A stretch of 64,000 nucleotides of DNA from Nodosilinea sp. FACHB-141 (GCF_014696135.1 NZ_JACJPP010000011.1:806001-870000), one strand, 5' to 3'. Counted from the first letter of the stretch, positions 45,812 to 56,490 are shown. Notes: generated by a model not told the origin, from the letters alone. Numbers and translations are program-made.

Positions 45812-47671
45812 ATGCCCATCAAAGATAAACCGACGCCGCCAAAGTTTCGCCTCTTCAACAATATTTTTCTGATTTTGGGCGTCGTGTTTCTGGCGGCCAG
45901 CTTCATCTTGCCCAGCATCCTCGGGCCGAAGATTCCGGGTGTGCCCTACAGCCTGTTTATTCACCAGGTGCAGGAGGGCGAGGTGGCGCGGGTGCAGGTG
46001 AGCGAAAACCAGATTCAGTATCAGCTCAAGCCCGTGGCTGACGAGGAGGCCGGGCAGGTCTTTTCCACTACTCCCATTTTTGATTTGAGCCTGCCCAAAA
46101 CCCTTGAGGCCAACGGTGTCGAGTTTGCCGCCACGGCTCCGCCCAAAAATCGCTGGGTGGGCAGCCTGCTGAGCTGGGTGGTTCCGCCGCTGATCTTTGT
46201 GGGCATCTGGCAGTTTTTCCTCCGTCGCGGCGGTGGCGGCGGTGGCCCCCAGGGCATGCTCTCCATCGGTAAGAGCAAGGCCAAGGTCTATGTGGAGGGC
46301 GACGCTGCCAAGATCACCTTTGCTGATGTAGCCGGGGTAGACGAAGCCAAGACCGAGCTGGTGGAAATCGTCGATTTTCTTAAAACGCCGGAGCGCTACA
46401 CCCAGATTGGGGCGCACATTCCCAAGGGTGTTCTTTTGGTTGGGCCACCGGGCACCGGCAAGACCCTGCTGGCCAAAGCCGTCGCCGGGGAGGCCGGGGT
46501 GCCCTTCTTCAGCATTTCAGGCTCTGAGTTTGTGGAAATGTTTGTGGGGGTGGGCTCATCGCGGGTGCGTGACCTCTTTGAGCAGGCCCAGAAGCAGGCT
46601 CCCTGCATCGTGTTTATCGATGAGCTAGATGCGATCGGCAAGTCGCGCAGCAGCAATGGCATGTACGGCGGCAACGACGAACGCGAGCAAACCCTCAACC
46701 AATTGCTCTCTGAGATGGACGGCTTTGCTGCTGAGGGCGCCACGGTGATTGTGCTGGCGGCTACCAACCGGCCCGAAATTCTCGACCCAGCTCTCTTGCG
46801 CCCCGGTCGGTTTGACCGCCAGGTGCTAGTCGATCGCCCCGCCCTCTCCGGGCGTGAGGCCATTCTCGGCATCCACGCCCAGACGGTGAAGCTGGGAGAA
46901 GATGTGGATTTGAAGGCGATCGCCACCCGCACCCCTGGGTTTGCCGGAGCCGACTTGGCCAACCTGGTTAACGAAGCCGCCCTGCTGGCTGCCCGCAACT
47001 ATCGCCCAGCCGTGGCCCAGGCCGACTTTTCCGAAGCGATCGAGCGAGTAGTCGCCGGCCTAGAGAAAAAGAGCCGCGTGCTCAACGATAAAGAGAAAAA
47101 AATCGTCGCTTACCACGAAGTCGGCCACGCCCTGGTGGGTTCTCTCATGCCGGGCAGCGGCAAAGTCGAGAAAATCTCTATCGTGTCGCGGGGCATGGCG
47201 GCTCTGGGCTATACCCTGCAACTGCCCACCGAAGACCGCTTTTTGATGGATGAAGCCGAGCTGCGGGGACAGATTGCCACATTGCTAGGGGGGCGATCGG
47301 CGGAAGAAATTGTCTTCAATAGCATCACCACCGGAGCTTCCAACGATTTGCAGCGGGCAACGGATCTAGCTGAGCAGATGGTCACCGCCTTTGGCATGAG
47401 CAAGGTGCTGGGGCCGCTGGCCTATCAGCAGGGGTCACGCCCGATGTTTCTCGACCAGGGAGCCAGCGGTCGTCGCACCATGAGCGAAGAAACTGCCCAG
47501 GCGATCGATCGCGAAGTCAAAGATATTGTCGAAACCGCTCACCAGCACGCCTTAGACGCCATTCGCCACAACCGCGACCTGATGGAGACCATCACCATGC
47601 AGCTGCTGGAAACCGAGGCGATCGAAGGCCAGACATTGCACCATCTACTCGACCAAGCCAGACCAGCTTAA
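45812..47671 (+). CDS. ftsH: FtsH membrane-bound AAA+ metalloprotease
   Basis: 619 residues. It has two N-terminal membrane segments (~17-37 and ~117-137) around a lumenal/periplasmic loop, then a glycine run. The AAA+ domain has Walker A GPPGTGKT (211-218), Walker [13 protein letters not shown] (~265-276) and an SRH with arginine fingers ([12 protein letters not shown]). The zinc site HEVGH is at 435-439. FtsH degrades damaged membrane proteins such as photosystem II D1 in cyanobacteria. The glycine-rich linker after TM2 is longer than usual. Confidence 0.96.
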   Translation: MPIKDKPTPPKFRLFNNIFLILGVVFLAASFILPSILGPKIPGVPYSLFIHQVQEGEVARVQVSENQIQYQLKPVADEEAGQVFSTTPIFDLSLPKTLEANGVEFAATAPPKNRWVGSLLSWVVPPLIFVGIWQFFLRRGGGGGGPQGMLSIGKSKAKVYVEGDAAKITFADVAGVDEAKTELVEIVDFLKTPERYTQIGAHIPKGVLLVGPPGTGKTLLAKAVAGEAGVPFFSISGSEFVEMFVGVGSSRVRDLFEQAQKQAPCIVFIDELDAIGKSRSSNGMYGGNDEREQTLNQLLSEMDGFAAEGATVIVLAATNRPEILDPALLRPGRFDRQVLVDRPALSGREAILGIHAQTVKLGEDVDLKAIATRTPGFAGADLANLVNEAALLAARNYRPAVAQADFSEAIERVVAGLEKKSRVLNDKEKKIVAYHEVGHALVGSLMPGSGKVEKISIVSRGMAALGYTLQLPTEDRFLMDEAELRGQIATLLGGRSAEEIVFNSITTGASNDLQRATDLAEQMVTAFGMSKVLGPLAYQQGSRPMFLDQGASGRRTMSEETAQAIDREVKDIVETAHQHALDAIRHNRDLMETITMQLLETEAIEGQTLHHLLDQARPA

Positions 47672-47752
47672 TAGCCATTCAGTGGGTCGCATCGGGGTTC
47701 GCCCTCCAACTTGCTACTCCAGCTCCAAAACACCATTCTTTAAGAGGTAAAT

Positions 47753-48052
47753 ATGTCATCTTCTTTAACCAAAGGCACCCTCGTCACCATTATTGGTGAA
47801 GCCGTGCTGCAAAATCGGCTGATCAGCTTGCTTACGGAGCTTAAGGTCTCGGGCTACACCCTGGTGCCTGCCCAGGGCGCTGGTAGCCACGGCAGACGCA
47901 TGGGCGATATTGCTGGCTACAACACAAACATTGAGCTTAAAACTCTCGTTACCGCTGATATCTCCGATCAACTGTTCGAAGCTCTGAAACCCTTTCAAGA
48001 GACCCACGCTCTCGTTGTCTTTCGCCAGACCGTAGAGGGCCTGTTTGACTAG
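47753..48052 (+). CDS. P-II-like signalling protein
   Basis: 99 residues with a ferredoxin-like P-II fold pattern: TLVTIIGEAVLQNRLISLLTELKVSGYTLVPAQGAGSHG, then a shortened T-loop (RRMGDIAGYNTNIELKTLV) and HALVVFRQTVEGL. It resembles SbtB/P-II-like proteins that bind adenine nucleotides and regulate transporters. It lacks the canonical GlnB T-loop Ser/Tyr. It lies 80 bp after ftsH, and the two may share a transcript. Confidence 0.7.
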   Translation: MSSSLTKGTLVTIIGEAVLQNRLISLLTELKVSGYTLVPAQGAGSHGRRMGDIAGYNTNIELKTLVTADISDQLFEALKPFQETHALVVFRQTVEGLFD

Positions 48053-48501
48053 GGGAGCCAACTGTCCGGCCTTCCCAAAAAGGGTATTTGAAAGCGATTT
48101 CTTGTAGCTTTAAGCACCTGAAGATCCCCTTCGCCCCACTCAATAAGAGGAGTAAGCGTTCCCCTTTCTGAAGGGAATTTAGGGGATCTTTGTTTTTGCT
48201 TATTTTTGAATGTTTCCTAAGGATGCTGTAGATCAGCCTAGGCTATATAGACAGCTCAAACTATAGCTTTTTTTGGCATATCTATATTTGTTCTGCCTAC
48301 CAGAAAGCCCTAGATCGGGTATGATATCGCGCCCTATTTGGCTTTTTAGAGTTCGATTGAGGCAAGCAATTTAACCCAAATTTAACTCTAAAATCATCAA
48401 TTCACGGCACGTTAAGCCTAGATACGTTATAGTTCAATTGTTAGCCGCTCATTCGTGACAGATGACCTTAGTTAACTAGTAATAAATCTAGGAAAAACCC
48501 C
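48053..48501. promoter_or_regulatory. Gap with long hairpin and fasciclin-gene promoter region
   Basis: Around 48124-48190 the arms AAGATCCCCT and AGGGGATCTT, with inner CCCTTTCTGAAGGG, fold into a branched hairpin followed by TTTGTTTTTG; this would terminate the P-II-like transcript. The remaining AT-rich 300 bp must carry the promoter of the fasciclin gene. Confidence 0.5.
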
Positions 48502-48903
48502 ATGGCTGACATTGTAGATACTGCCGTAAGCGCCGGTTCATTTAATACTCTAGTAGCTGCTGTTAAAGCTGCTGGCTTAGTCGACACCCTCAAAGGTGCA
48601 GGCCCATTCACCGTCTTTGCCCCCACTGATGAAGCCTTTGCCAAACTGCCAGAAGGTACCGTGGATGGCCTGCTCCAAGACGTGCCCAAGCTGAAGGAAA
48701 TTCTCACTTACCATGTCGTCTCTGGCAAGGTGATGGCTGCGGATGTCTCTAAGCTCAATAATGCCACTACCGTCCAAGGCACCGATGTTAAAATCGATGC
48801 TTCTAGCGGAGTAAAAATCAACGATTCGACGGTGACCACCGCCGATGTGGCCGCCGATAATGGTGTTATTCACATTATCGACACCGTACTAATGCCCGCA
48901 TAA
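48502..48903 (+). CDS. Fasciclin (FAS1) domain protein
   Basis: 133 residues, a single FAS1 domain without signal peptide. It has [49 protein letters not shown] (H1 region), [16 protein letters not shown] (conserved YH motif) and [13 protein letters not shown] (H2 region). FAS1 proteins mediate adhesion or bind small ligands; in cyanobacteria some short cytosolic ones bind carotenoids or quench light. Which applies here is unknown. Confidence 0.93.
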   Translation: MADIVDTAVSAGSFNTLVAAVKAAGLVDTLKGAGPFTVFAPTDEAFAKLPEGTVDGLLQDVPKLKEILTYHVVSGKVMAADVSKLNNATTVQGTDVKIDASSGVKINDSTVTTADVAADNGVIHIIDTVLMPA

Positions 48904-48910
48904 GTTAGCT

Positions 48911-48940
48911 AGAGGAAGAGGGCGATCGCCCTCTTCCTCT
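48911..48940. terminator. 30-bp perfect palindrome centred on HIP1
   Basis: A perfect palindrome with GCGATCGC in the centre lies 8 bp after the fasciclin stop. With the next hairpin it forms a double stem in the 3' region of the transcript. Confidence 0.6.
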
Positions 48941-48952
48941 GCACGGCGAAGC

Positions 48953-48986
48953 AAAAAACTCCCAACCATACGGCGGGAGTTTTTTT
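48953..48986 (+). terminator. Rho-independent terminator of the fasciclin gene
   Basis: ACTCCC and GGGAGT arms with a run of seven T after the stem and six A before it, so it can work in both directions. Confidence 0.75.
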
Positions 48987-49053
48987 GCTATTTTCTTCAC
49001 TCTTTAAACAACCGTTTAAGCGTATTAGCTAGCCCCCTTAGGGCTAGCCGCAG

Positions 49054-49103
49054 AACTAAGCGATTGGGAAACTCTTATTCAAGAGTTTCCCAATCGCTTA
49101 GTT
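49054..49103. terminator. 23-bp perfect stem overlapping a stop codon
   Basis: Perfect 23-bp arms (49054-49076 and 49081-49103) around ATTC. The right arm contains the stop codon (49098-49100) of the leftward kinase gene, so termination and the coding end are joined. A second small hairpin, GCTAGCCC-CCTTA-GGGCTAGC, lies at 49028-49048. Confidence 0.7.
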
Positions 49104-52100
49104 GCTGCTAATCACGGCCACAATTGTCTTAATTAAATCATCCGGTTCTACGGGCTTGGTGATATGCCCCTGAAAGCCAACGGCTAGGGCTTGCTGTTGA
49201 TTGAGCTCTCCAGCATAGGCCGTGAGGGCGATCGCCTTGGGTAACAGCAAAGCTGGAGCCGCCGGGGTTTGTCCCCCTAATTCTTGGAGCTGAGAAACCT
49301 GACGCATTAGCTCATAGCCATCCATCTCTGGCATGCCAATGTCGCTGAGGAGCAGATCGAAGGATGCGGTTGTCAGCTGTTGTAAGGCCTGGCTCGCTGA
49401 ACTGACGGCGGTTACTTCGGCTCCGGCTTGTTCCACGACAAACATCACAAACTCGCGAGAATCAGCGTCATCATCGGCGATCAGCACGCGCAGATTGGCT
49501 AGGGGAAGATGGTCGGCCTCAACCTCGATGGGGTTGGTTACGTCCTCAACTGGAACCGTTTGTAGGCAAGGCAGTTCGACTGTGAAGGTGGCACCCTGGT
49601 CTTCGCCTGGGCTCTCGACCCAGATTTTGCCGCCGTGGAGGGTGACAATTTGCTTGGCGATCGCCAGCCCTAACCCTAGCCCGCCAAACTTGCGGGTTGT
49701 CGCTCCATCCTCCTGCCGGAAGTGCTCAAAGACGTAGGGCAGAAATTCTGGGGTGATGCCTTTGCCGGTATCGCTGACCTGTAGCCAAGCCTGGTGGTTG
49801 ACCTGGGTGAGGCGAACGTCAACCCTACCGCCGGCGGGCGTAAATTTCACGGCGTTGGTCAGGAGGTTCCACACCACTTGTTGTAGGCGACCGGCATCGC
49901 CAGCGACCTGCCCAACGTTGGGCTCACTGTAGACTTCAATGGCAACGCGTCTGGCATCTGCCGCTAGCTGTACGGTTTCGATCGCCGACGAAATGACAAA
50001 CGCCAAACTCACCGGAGCCGCATTCAGCACCAGTTTGCCCTGCATGATGCGAGAAATGTCGAGCAGGTCGTCGATGAGTTGGCACTGAAGTTTGGCGTTG
50101 CGCTCGATCGTAGCCAAAGCTTCAGCCGTTCTCACTGGGTCTAGCTTGCCACCGCGCAGCAGTCTGGCCCAGCCCAAGATCGGGTTGAGCGGCGACCTGA
50201 GTTCATGGGAAAGCACAGCTAAAAATTCATCTTTAAGTCGGTTTGTCCGTTCGGCGGCTTCACGGGCGGCTTGTTCTTGCTCTAGCAGTTGCTCTCGTTC
50301 TTGCTCGACTTGCAGGCGCTCAGTAATGTCTGTGTTGGTACCAAACCAGCGCAAAATGTTCCCTGCTGCATCTCTAACGGGGACGGCGCGCGACAGAAAC
50401 CAGCCGTAGGTGCCGTCTTGGCTGCGCAGCGGAAAGGTGTCCTCCCATTCTTTGCCAGCTTCAACGCAGTGGCGAAAATGCTCGACTACGCGATCGACGT
50501 GTTCTGGATGATGAACCTGTTGCCAACCCCAGCCCTGCATTGATTCAAGGGTGGTACCGGTATACTCAAACCAGCGGCGGTTGTACCAAAAGATTGAGCC
50601 GGTTTGATCTGCCATCCAAGCAAACTGCGACATCTGATCAGCTAGCATCCGAAAGCGTTCTTCACTTTCCCGCAGGTTCTTCTCCGCCTGTTTGCGATGG
50701 GTGATATCTCGGGACACGCCAGCGACGGCTTCGACTGCACCGTCCACGTCGAAAAGCGGCACAAAAACATATTCATAGTGACCTGAACCTGATGCATTAG
50801 TGAAGGCTGTTTCATCTTTAAGGGGTTGGCGGGTCTCGACCACCTGTTGAAGCTGAGCGTGGATTTTGGTGGCTAAATCTGCCGGATAGTCATCTATTTC
50901 AAAGAGGGTTTTGCCTAGCACCTCGGTCGAGGTTTTTTGGAAGAGGTCAAGCAGCTGTGGATTGAAGTAGGTGAAGCGTCCTGCGCAATCGAAGGTGTAA
51001 ATGAAATCGGGGATGGAGGTGGCGATCGCATCAAACCGGTGTAGCTGTCGCTCTAGCTCGGCGGAGGTTTGCTGTAGAGCGACCTCGGCGCGGACGCGTT
51101 CCACGGCGGCCCAGGTGCGCTCGGCAACTTCTTCCACCAGAGCTATCTCATCCGGGGTCCATACCCGTGGCTCGGCGGCGTGAATGGCCAGCCCCGCCAC
51201 AAACTCGCCGTGCTTGATCAGGGGAATGCCAATGTAAGACTCAATCTGGATGGCGGCATAGGCCGATCGCTGAGTTGCAGACAGGTGAGGGTCGGCCTGC
51301 ACATCGGCTACGGCCACAGTGCGACCGGCGCGGTAGGCCGCCAGCAGCTTCGGCCCAAAGGAATCGATGGGGTAGCATCCGGCCAGGGCAGCGACACCGT
51401 TGACATAATCTTGCTCAACTACATAATCAGTCCCGCACACCTCAAAGTAGGCAACGCGGTTTGCGCCCAAGTGTTCGCCCAGCAAATAGCTGGCGGTGGC
51501 CTGCACCTCGACTGGGTCGGCCAGGGGGCGGAGCGCGTCGGTAAGAGAAACCCGGAAAGCATCAAACGCGGCGGTGCGTTGGAACAGTGCTTCGGCCTGC
51601 TTGCGATCGCTAATATTTTTGAAGATGATCGCCACTTTTCGCGCTTCTGGCTCACCCATGCGGCAGGCATACACATCAAACCAGCGATCGCCGAGGGTTT
51701 TGGAGCTATTTTCAAACCGAGTGGCTTCACCCGTCAGCGCAACTCGACCGTAAAGCTCAATCCAGTGCTCTTCTAGATTGAGCTGACGCGCTGTTTTACC
51801 GACGGCGTGTTGTAGTCCGGTTTGTTGTTCAAACATTGGGTTGACTTCTAAAACGCGGTAGTCGCTCGGCGTGCCGTGAGCATCGAGCAGAACTTCAACC
51901 ACACAAAAGCCTTCATCGATCGACTCAAACAGCGTCCGATAGCGTTCCTCAGATTGGCGCAGGGCAGCGGCAGTTTGAATTTGCTCGGTGACATTTGTGA
52001 AATAGATGGTAATCCCATTGGCGGCTGGGTAGGAGCGAACGTGGTACCAGCGATCGTGGTCAGGGTAAAACGCTGTGAGTGATTCGGCCACGCGATCGCG

Positions 52101-53342
52101 CATCACGCGCCGATGCATCTCCTCCAGTTGGCTGCCCGCCAAACCCGGAAATTCTTCCCAAAAATCTTTTCCAGTCAAATCGCCAGGAGCATATCCTAGA
52201 AGCGTTTCAGCCGTTGGATTGACATAGATAAACTGCCAGTTTTGATCCAGGGCAACAAAAGCATCACTGATACTCGCCAAAATGTTTCGGCTCTGCTCTT
52301 CACTCTGGCGCAATATTTGCTCTGCCTGTTTGCGATCGCTAACATCTCGTGAAACAACCAGCAACTGCTTCGGCTGGCCCGAACCATCCAAAATGGGGGT
52401 CACCACCACCTCCCACCATTTCGGGGTTCCCTTCAAAGTGGGGCAATATCCACTAAACTGACCTGTTCCCCCGGCCTGCGCCGTTGTTACAGCCTGAGCA
52501 GCCTTCGGTCGATCGGAGACTTGCCAAAACTCAACCCAAACGGTGCCAACTAAAGGAGTGCAGTCTTCAACCTCCATTAGACAGCGCCCTGGACCATTCA
52601 TTGAGAGCAGGCAGCCGTCGAGATCGAGGATTTTGATACAGTCAACACTGCTCTCAAAAATGCTGTGGTTAAAGGCTTCGCTCTCTTTCAAGGCTTGCTG
52701 AGACTGCAAGGCTAGCCCTGCCTCCTGACAGAGATGCATACTCTGCAACGCCGCCGCCGCAAACCCTGCCAGACTTGTCGACAAGCGTAGATCTTCACGA
52801 TCAAACGGTCGCTGCTCGGTGTGTGTGAGCAGCCAAAGGGTGCCAAGCGGCTGATTCTGACCGCAGATCGGTACCAGCAGGGCCTCAACAATAGGAAGCG
52901 GCGACTGCCCCAGGTCGGCAAAATAGCGCTCGGGACGGGCATAGAGTTGTGGTTGCCCACAACGCGCCGCCATGCTCCAGGGGCTGAAGTCGTTGAGCGC
53001 TGCCGTTTGTGCCCCAGCCCCTAGAGCACCAGCGATCGCCACCCAGCGAAACCCTAGAGAGCCATCGGGGAGGGTTTCCTGCAAGCTCACGCCCACCGTG
53101 TCAGCTGGGCAAAGCTCTTTAATAGTCTGCACCAGGGTTTCGAGCCTTGACTGCGGGTCGCCGGTCAGCTGTTGAGCGAGCGTAGCAAAGGCTTGGTTTT
53201 CAGCTCCTAGGTCTGGCTGTCTGGCTGCTCGATCTGCTAGCGCTGCGGTGATTAGAACATCTGCTTCGGTTAACACTGAAGTACGCTTTTGGGGTAACCC
53301 ATGATTGGCCAGAACAGAATGACTTGGGGGGCGGTCAATCAT
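49098..53342 (-). CDS. Hybrid sensor histidine kinase with multiple PAS and GAF domains
   Basis: 1414 residues with no membrane segment. Order: GAF (~70-205), PAS (FNHSIFESSVDCIKIL), PAS (ILASISDAFVALDQNWQFIYVNP), PAS (TLFESIDEGFCVVEVL), GAF (~590-760), PAS (IATSIPDFIYTFDCAGRFTYFNP), PAS (MLADQMSQFAWMADQTG). The kinase has H-box VLSHELRSPLNPILGWARLL (~1045), N-box and G-box (GLGLAIAKQIVTLHGG). It ends in a receiver (ADDDADSREFVMFV, LLLSDIGMPEMDGYEL, GHITKP). It is cytosolic and probably senses light or redox through GAF; no bilin Cys is obvious. Confidence 0.93.
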   Translation of the reverse strand: MIDRPPSHSVLANHGLPQKRTSVLTEADVLITAALADRAARQPDLGAENQAFATLAQQLTGDPQSRLETLVQTIKELCPADTVGVSLQETLPDGSLGFRWVAIAGALGAGAQTAALNDFSPWSMAARCGQPQLYARPERYFADLGQSPLPIVEALLVPICGQNQPLGTLWLLTHTEQRPFDREDLRLSTSLAGFAAAALQSMHLCQEAGLALQSQQALKESEAFNHSIFESSVDCIKILDLDGCLLSMNGPGRCLMEVEDCTPLVGTVWVEFWQVSDRPKAAQAVTTAQAGGTGQFSGYCPTLKGTPKWWEVVVTPILDGSGQPKQLLVVSRDVSDRKQAEQILRQSEEQSRNILASISDAFVALDQNWQFIYVNPTAETLLGYAPGDLTGKDFWEEFPGLAGSQLEEMHRRVMRDRVAESLTAFYPDHDRWYHVRSYPAANGITIYFTNVTEQIQTAAALRQSEERYRTLFESIDEGFCVVEVLLDAHGTPSDYRVLEVNPMFEQQTGLQHAVGKTARQLNLEEHWIELYGRVALTGEATRFENSSKTLGDRWFDVYACRMGEPEARKVAIIFKNISDRKQAEALFQRTAAFDAFRVSLTDALRPLADPVEVQATASYLLGEHLGANRVAYFEVCGTDYVVEQDYVNGVAALAGCYPIDSFGPKLLAAYRAGRTVAVADVQADPHLSATQRSAYAAIQIESYIGIPLIKHGEFVAGLAIHAAEPRVWTPDEIALVEEVAERTWAAVERVRAEVALQQTSAELERQLHRFDAIATSIPDFIYTFDCAGRFTYFNPQLLDLFQKTSTEVLGKTLFEIDDYPADLATKIHAQLQQVVETRQPLKDETAFTNASGSGHYEYVFVPLFDVDGAVEAVAGVSRDITHRKQAEKNLRESEERFRMLADQMSQFAWMADQTGSIFWYNRRWFEYTGTTLESMQGWGWQQVHHPEHVDRVVEHFRHCVEAGKEWEDTFPLRSQDGTYGWFLSRAVPVRDAAGNILRWFGTNTDITERLQVEQEREQLLEQEQAAREAAERTNRLKDEFLAVLSHELRSPLNPILGWARLLRGGKLDPVRTAEALATIERNAKLQCQLIDDLLDISRIMQGKLVLNAAPVSLAFVISSAIETVQLAADARRVAIEVYSEPNVGQVAGDAGRLQQVVWNLLTNAVKFTPAGGRVDVRLTQVNHQAWLQVSDTGKGITPEFLPYVFEHFRQEDGATTRKFGGLGLGLAIAKQIVTLHGGKIWVESPGEDQGATFTVELPCLQTVPVEDVTNPIEVEADHLPLANLRVLIADDDADSREFVMFVVEQAGAEVTAVSSASQALQQLTTASFDLLLSDIGMPEMDGYELMRQVSQLQELGGQTPAAPALLLPKAIALTAYAGELNQQQALAVGFQGHITKPVEPDDLIKTIVAVISSN

Positions 53343-54094
53343 AGCGTCTCTGTCCTCAGCTTGAGCAATATTTGATTGATGGATCTAGGCCGCGGTCGCC
53401 CCTATCGTTTCGCTTAGGCTTAGATTGCTTTAGGGCCACAGGTAACAGCTGGATTTATCCCTCTCTTCAACGATTTGTGCTCTGCGCTGAAACGCTCAAC
53501 TGGGTGATAATCTCAACCGGCCAGCGTGCAAACCGCTGCCGAGGCGATCGCATGAAAAGATTGGCAAGCCAGGACTGCGGAGCGTATTTGTGATTCGATT
53601 CATCGCAAACCCGTTTGACCCTAGCTTAGGCATTCCCACAGATGTACCACAGCATTAGACGATCTTGACACCCCCTACCGGTGGGTGCCTGCGAAAAGAA
53701 TAAGGTTAAGGGCGAATTGGGTAGATTCATACCCGGATTTGGCAACGCCCTTTAGCCTTTGCGCCCAGCTATAGACCTATCAGGCTATGCGGTTGACTAG
53801 GCTAGCGAATTTCACTGCGACTCCTGATCGCATTTATAGCGGTTATCTCTTCCTTCTAGGTTGAGCTAACGCCTTTGGCTACTGATTACATAAACCAGCA
53901 GAGTGCGCCTCAACCCAATAGGTTGGGGCGCACCTTAGTTAATCTTAGGGAAACGCCTTGCCCTGAAAGGGTTTCAGCCATGGTAGCTATAGTTTTGGCG
54001 GCAATTAACGGCAACCGCGTTGGGTGCGGCTCTGTCGTCGGCTCACCTGCTACCAAACGGCCAGGGTTCTTATAATCATAAATATACTGACCAT
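53343..54094. other. 750-bp gene-free region with a hairpin
   Basis: No coding sequence is supported. Positions 53903-53933 form a strong hairpin (GTGCGCC and GGCGCAC outer arms, CAACC and GGTTG inner arms) without a T-run. The kinase promoter should be at 53343-53500. Confidence 0.45.
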
Positions 54095-54355
54095 TTAGCG
54101 TTTTGAAATTTTCCCCAGCTCGATCATGAGCAGCGCGCCGCCACTTGCAAAAGCGCCGCCTAGCATGCCTTGAGCCACCCGCATTCTGGGGGATTCGTTG
54201 AGGCAATACCCAGGTAGTGTCTGGGATTGGCTACAGGCCTGGTTTTTGGCACGCGCCGCGCCACCGCCCAAGAGGATACCGACCGAGAGCGCTAGGGTAG
54301 TGCCCCACAGCATGACATTTTTTTCGCGTTGAATAAACATTTCGGTAGTTGACAA
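54095..54355 (-). CDS. Small membrane protein with two hydrophobic segments
   Basis: 86 residues. A hydrophobic stretch (VMLWGTTLALSVGILLGGGAARA, ~14-36) is followed by two Cys (NQACSQSQTLPGYC) and a second Gly/Ala-rich segment (MLGGAFASGGALLMIEL). No family is recognised. Topology suggests a periplasmic Cys-containing loop. Confidence 0.5.
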   Translation of the reverse strand: MSTTEMFIQREKNVMLWGTTLALSVGILLGGGAARAKNQACSQSQTLPGYCLNESPRMRVAQGMLGGAFASGGALLMIELGKISKR

Positions 54356-54674
54356 ACGGTTGGTTTAGCTTACCCAATTGCATCAACTTTTATAACGTGT
54401 GCCTGCTATTGGCCTATCAAAATTTTACTGAAACGCTGGGAACCGTGCTGGATAGGCAGTAGTAAGGCTGTTTATAGGGGTAAGGGCGATCGCCCTTGAC
54501 TCGCCTCTGGCAGCAGGTTGGAGCTGTATCACCCCATGCTCTACAGCAGCGATTCTTGCAAAAGAGCCTGCTGAGATATTGGAATCTCAGCAGGCTCAAT
54601 GCTCACGTATCAGGCAGAGCTCCAGAAACGAAGCTCTAGCTCAAGTAATGCTGTAGGTACAGCGTGCTACTCGA
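54356..54674 (-). terminator. Gap with terminator of the TspO-like gene
   Basis: A 14-bp perfect stem with a 6-base loop at 54564-54597 is followed on the minus strand by TTTTGC, an intrinsic terminator for the leftward TspO-like gene. The rest of the 319 bp shows no gene. Confidence 0.65.
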
Positions 54675-55148
54675 CTAGCCAGCACTGGGGTTGAGGTCTA
54701 TCATCTGGCCGGTATTGTAAGTGCCAACTGGGCTCCAGATGACGTAGGGAAGAAGGAGCAGGGCAGCATACCCAGAGATAGAAGAAACTATGAGCGTGAG
54801 CAGAACGCCTAAAACCACCCCTAGCCCACCCAGCACGGTGCCTACTTTCAGGCTTCTGAACCACAGGGTGGCAGGAATGTAGGCAACGGTAATAACCTCC
54901 ACCAATAGATAGAGACCCATCAGCAGCCAGGTTTTAGAACTGCCAGGATCGTCCTGCCAAACGAAAGTGGCCGAGAGCGCTCCGCAGGCAAAAATCACCG
55001 TCCAAATCAGCGGGATGGCAGGTTCGAAGAAGAGCCACCTGGGGCGATCGAGGCGCTTTCCCCAGGAGATGTCTCGGGGTCTAATAAAACTGCTGCCCAG
55101 GGCAATGACGAAGGTTATTCCGCCAATGATCATCCAGCTCTCGTGCAT
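54675..55148 (-). CDS. TspO/MBR family membrane protein
   Basis: 157 residues with five predicted membrane segments. Family signatures: RPRWLFFEPAIPLIWTVIFACGALSA near residue 40, and ALLLLPYVIWSPVGTYNTGQMIDLNP at the end, which correspond to the WxP and tetrapyrrole-binding Trp/Asn regions. TspO proteins bind porphyrins and heme and take part in stress responses. The canonical motif is only partly kept. Confidence 0.72.
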   Translation of the reverse strand: MHESWMIIGGITFVIALGSSFIRPRDISWGKRLDRPRWLFFEPAIPLIWTVIFACGALSATFVWQDDPGSSKTWLLMGLYLLVEVITVAYIPATLWFRSLKVGTVLGGLGVVLGVLLTLIVSSISGYAALLLLPYVIWSPVGTYNTGQMIDLNPSAG

Positions 55149-55313
55149 TTTAAGGTCAGGTTTTGAACTGCATAAAATTTTTGAGGCTTTTTAAGCCTCA
55201 TCTACCAACAGATTGTTCCAACTTTTTTCGCCGCCGCCGTCAGCCTTTGGTAGGAATTTACGATTCCTCGCAGGGTAATGAGGCTTCGGGAGATTGCAGT
55301 CAAACTAAGAGCT

Positions 55314-56273
55314 TTACTGCCTTGCCGCCTGCGGCAGAGCCGGAGCCAGAACTCGGTCGATCTCTTGCAATACTTCAGAACTGAGCTCAACCCCAGAAGC
55401 GGCGGCATTGTCGGCTACCTGTTCGGGGCGGCTGGCGCCGATAATGGCCGATGTCACCCGCCGATCGCGCAGAATCCAGGCGAGGGCCAGCTGGGCCATG
55501 GAAAGGTTGAGTCCTTGGGCGATGGGCTGAAGGTTCTGCACGGCGCTGAGAACGCGATCGCTCCTTAGCTCGCTCATAAACCCATTCATTTTGTCGTTAG
55601 CGGCGCGGGAATCGGCGGGTGGTGTGACCCCCGGCTTGTACTTACCGGTGAGCACTCCTTGGGCCAGAGGCGACCAGACAATCTGCCCAATACCGTGGTC
55701 AGCACAAAGGGGAAACACCTCGGCCTCGGGCTGCCGCCACAGCATAGAGTATTGGGGCTGGCTAGAGACAAACTTCTCTACGTTGGGCAGGTTCAGCGCC
55801 GCCTGAATCTGGGCGGGCTTCCATTCGCTAAAGCCGATATAGCGAGCCTTGCCCTGCTGCACCACCTCGGTGAGGGCGGCCATGGTTTCCTCTAGGGGCG
55901 TGTTGGGGTCGTAGCGATGGCACTGGTAGAGGTCGACATAGTCGGTGCCCAGGCGCTGCAACGAGGCGTCGATCTGTTTGTGAATTTGCGCTGCCGACAG
56001 CCCCTGGTCGCTTGGCGACATGGGGAAAAAGACCTTGGTGGCCAGCACGTAGGAGCTGCGATCGCGCCCCCGCAATACTTCCCCTAAAAACGACTCAGCG
56101 GCTCCGCGTCCGTAGACGTTGGCTGTGTCAATGAAATTAATACCAACATCAAAAGCCTTGTGCACACAGGCTTCTGCCTGCTGTCGCTCTACCCCGCCGC
56201 CGTAAGTCAACCATGACCCCAGAGCCAGTTCCGAGACGGTGAGGTCGCTATACCCCAGCTGCCGATATTTCAT
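55314..56273 (-). CDS. Aldo/keto reductase, K+-channel beta-subunit-like
   Basis: 319 residues, a TIM-barrel NADPH oxidoreductase. It has MKYRQLGYSDLTVSELALGSWLTYGG, FIDTANVYGRGAAESFLG (catalytic Asp-Tyr region), YVLATKVFF (catalytic Lys), DLYQCHRYDPNTPLEETMAAL (His), and the NADPH end AQLALAWILRDRRVTSAIIGASRPEQV. It probably reduces small aldehydes. It stands alone, with the TspO-like gene 165 bp downstream. Confidence 0.93.
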   Translation of the reverse strand: MKYRQLGYSDLTVSELALGSWLTYGGGVERQQAEACVHKAFDVGINFIDTANVYGRGAAESFLGEVLRGRDRSSYVLATKVFFPMSPSDQGLSAAQIHKQIDASLQRLGTDYVDLYQCHRYDPNTPLEETMAALTEVVQQGKARYIGFSEWKPAQIQAALNLPNVEKFVSSQPQYSMLWRQPEAEVFPLCADHGIGQIVWSPLAQGVLTGKYKPGVTPPADSRAANDKMNGFMSELRSDRVLSAVQNLQPIAQGLNLSMAQLALAWILRDRRVTSAIIGASRPEQVADNAAASGVELSSEVLQEIDRVLAPALPQAARQ

Positions 56274-56490
56274 CTTTAATCTCCTTCATCAATCGAGTTG
56301 AGACAAAATTTAGAACCTTGGGCTTGAGCTGATTGGGCTAGTTGTCGGCTTTAACCGTCAACGTCTCTGGACTAACGAAGCTGGATATCAGCAGAACCCC
56401 CGCAAAACTTGGTCTGAGAGCGGGTTCAAATTATGCCAGCCGGCCTAACCGCCCCTCTGAGATAACGCTGAGGGGCAGGTAGGTCGGTAA

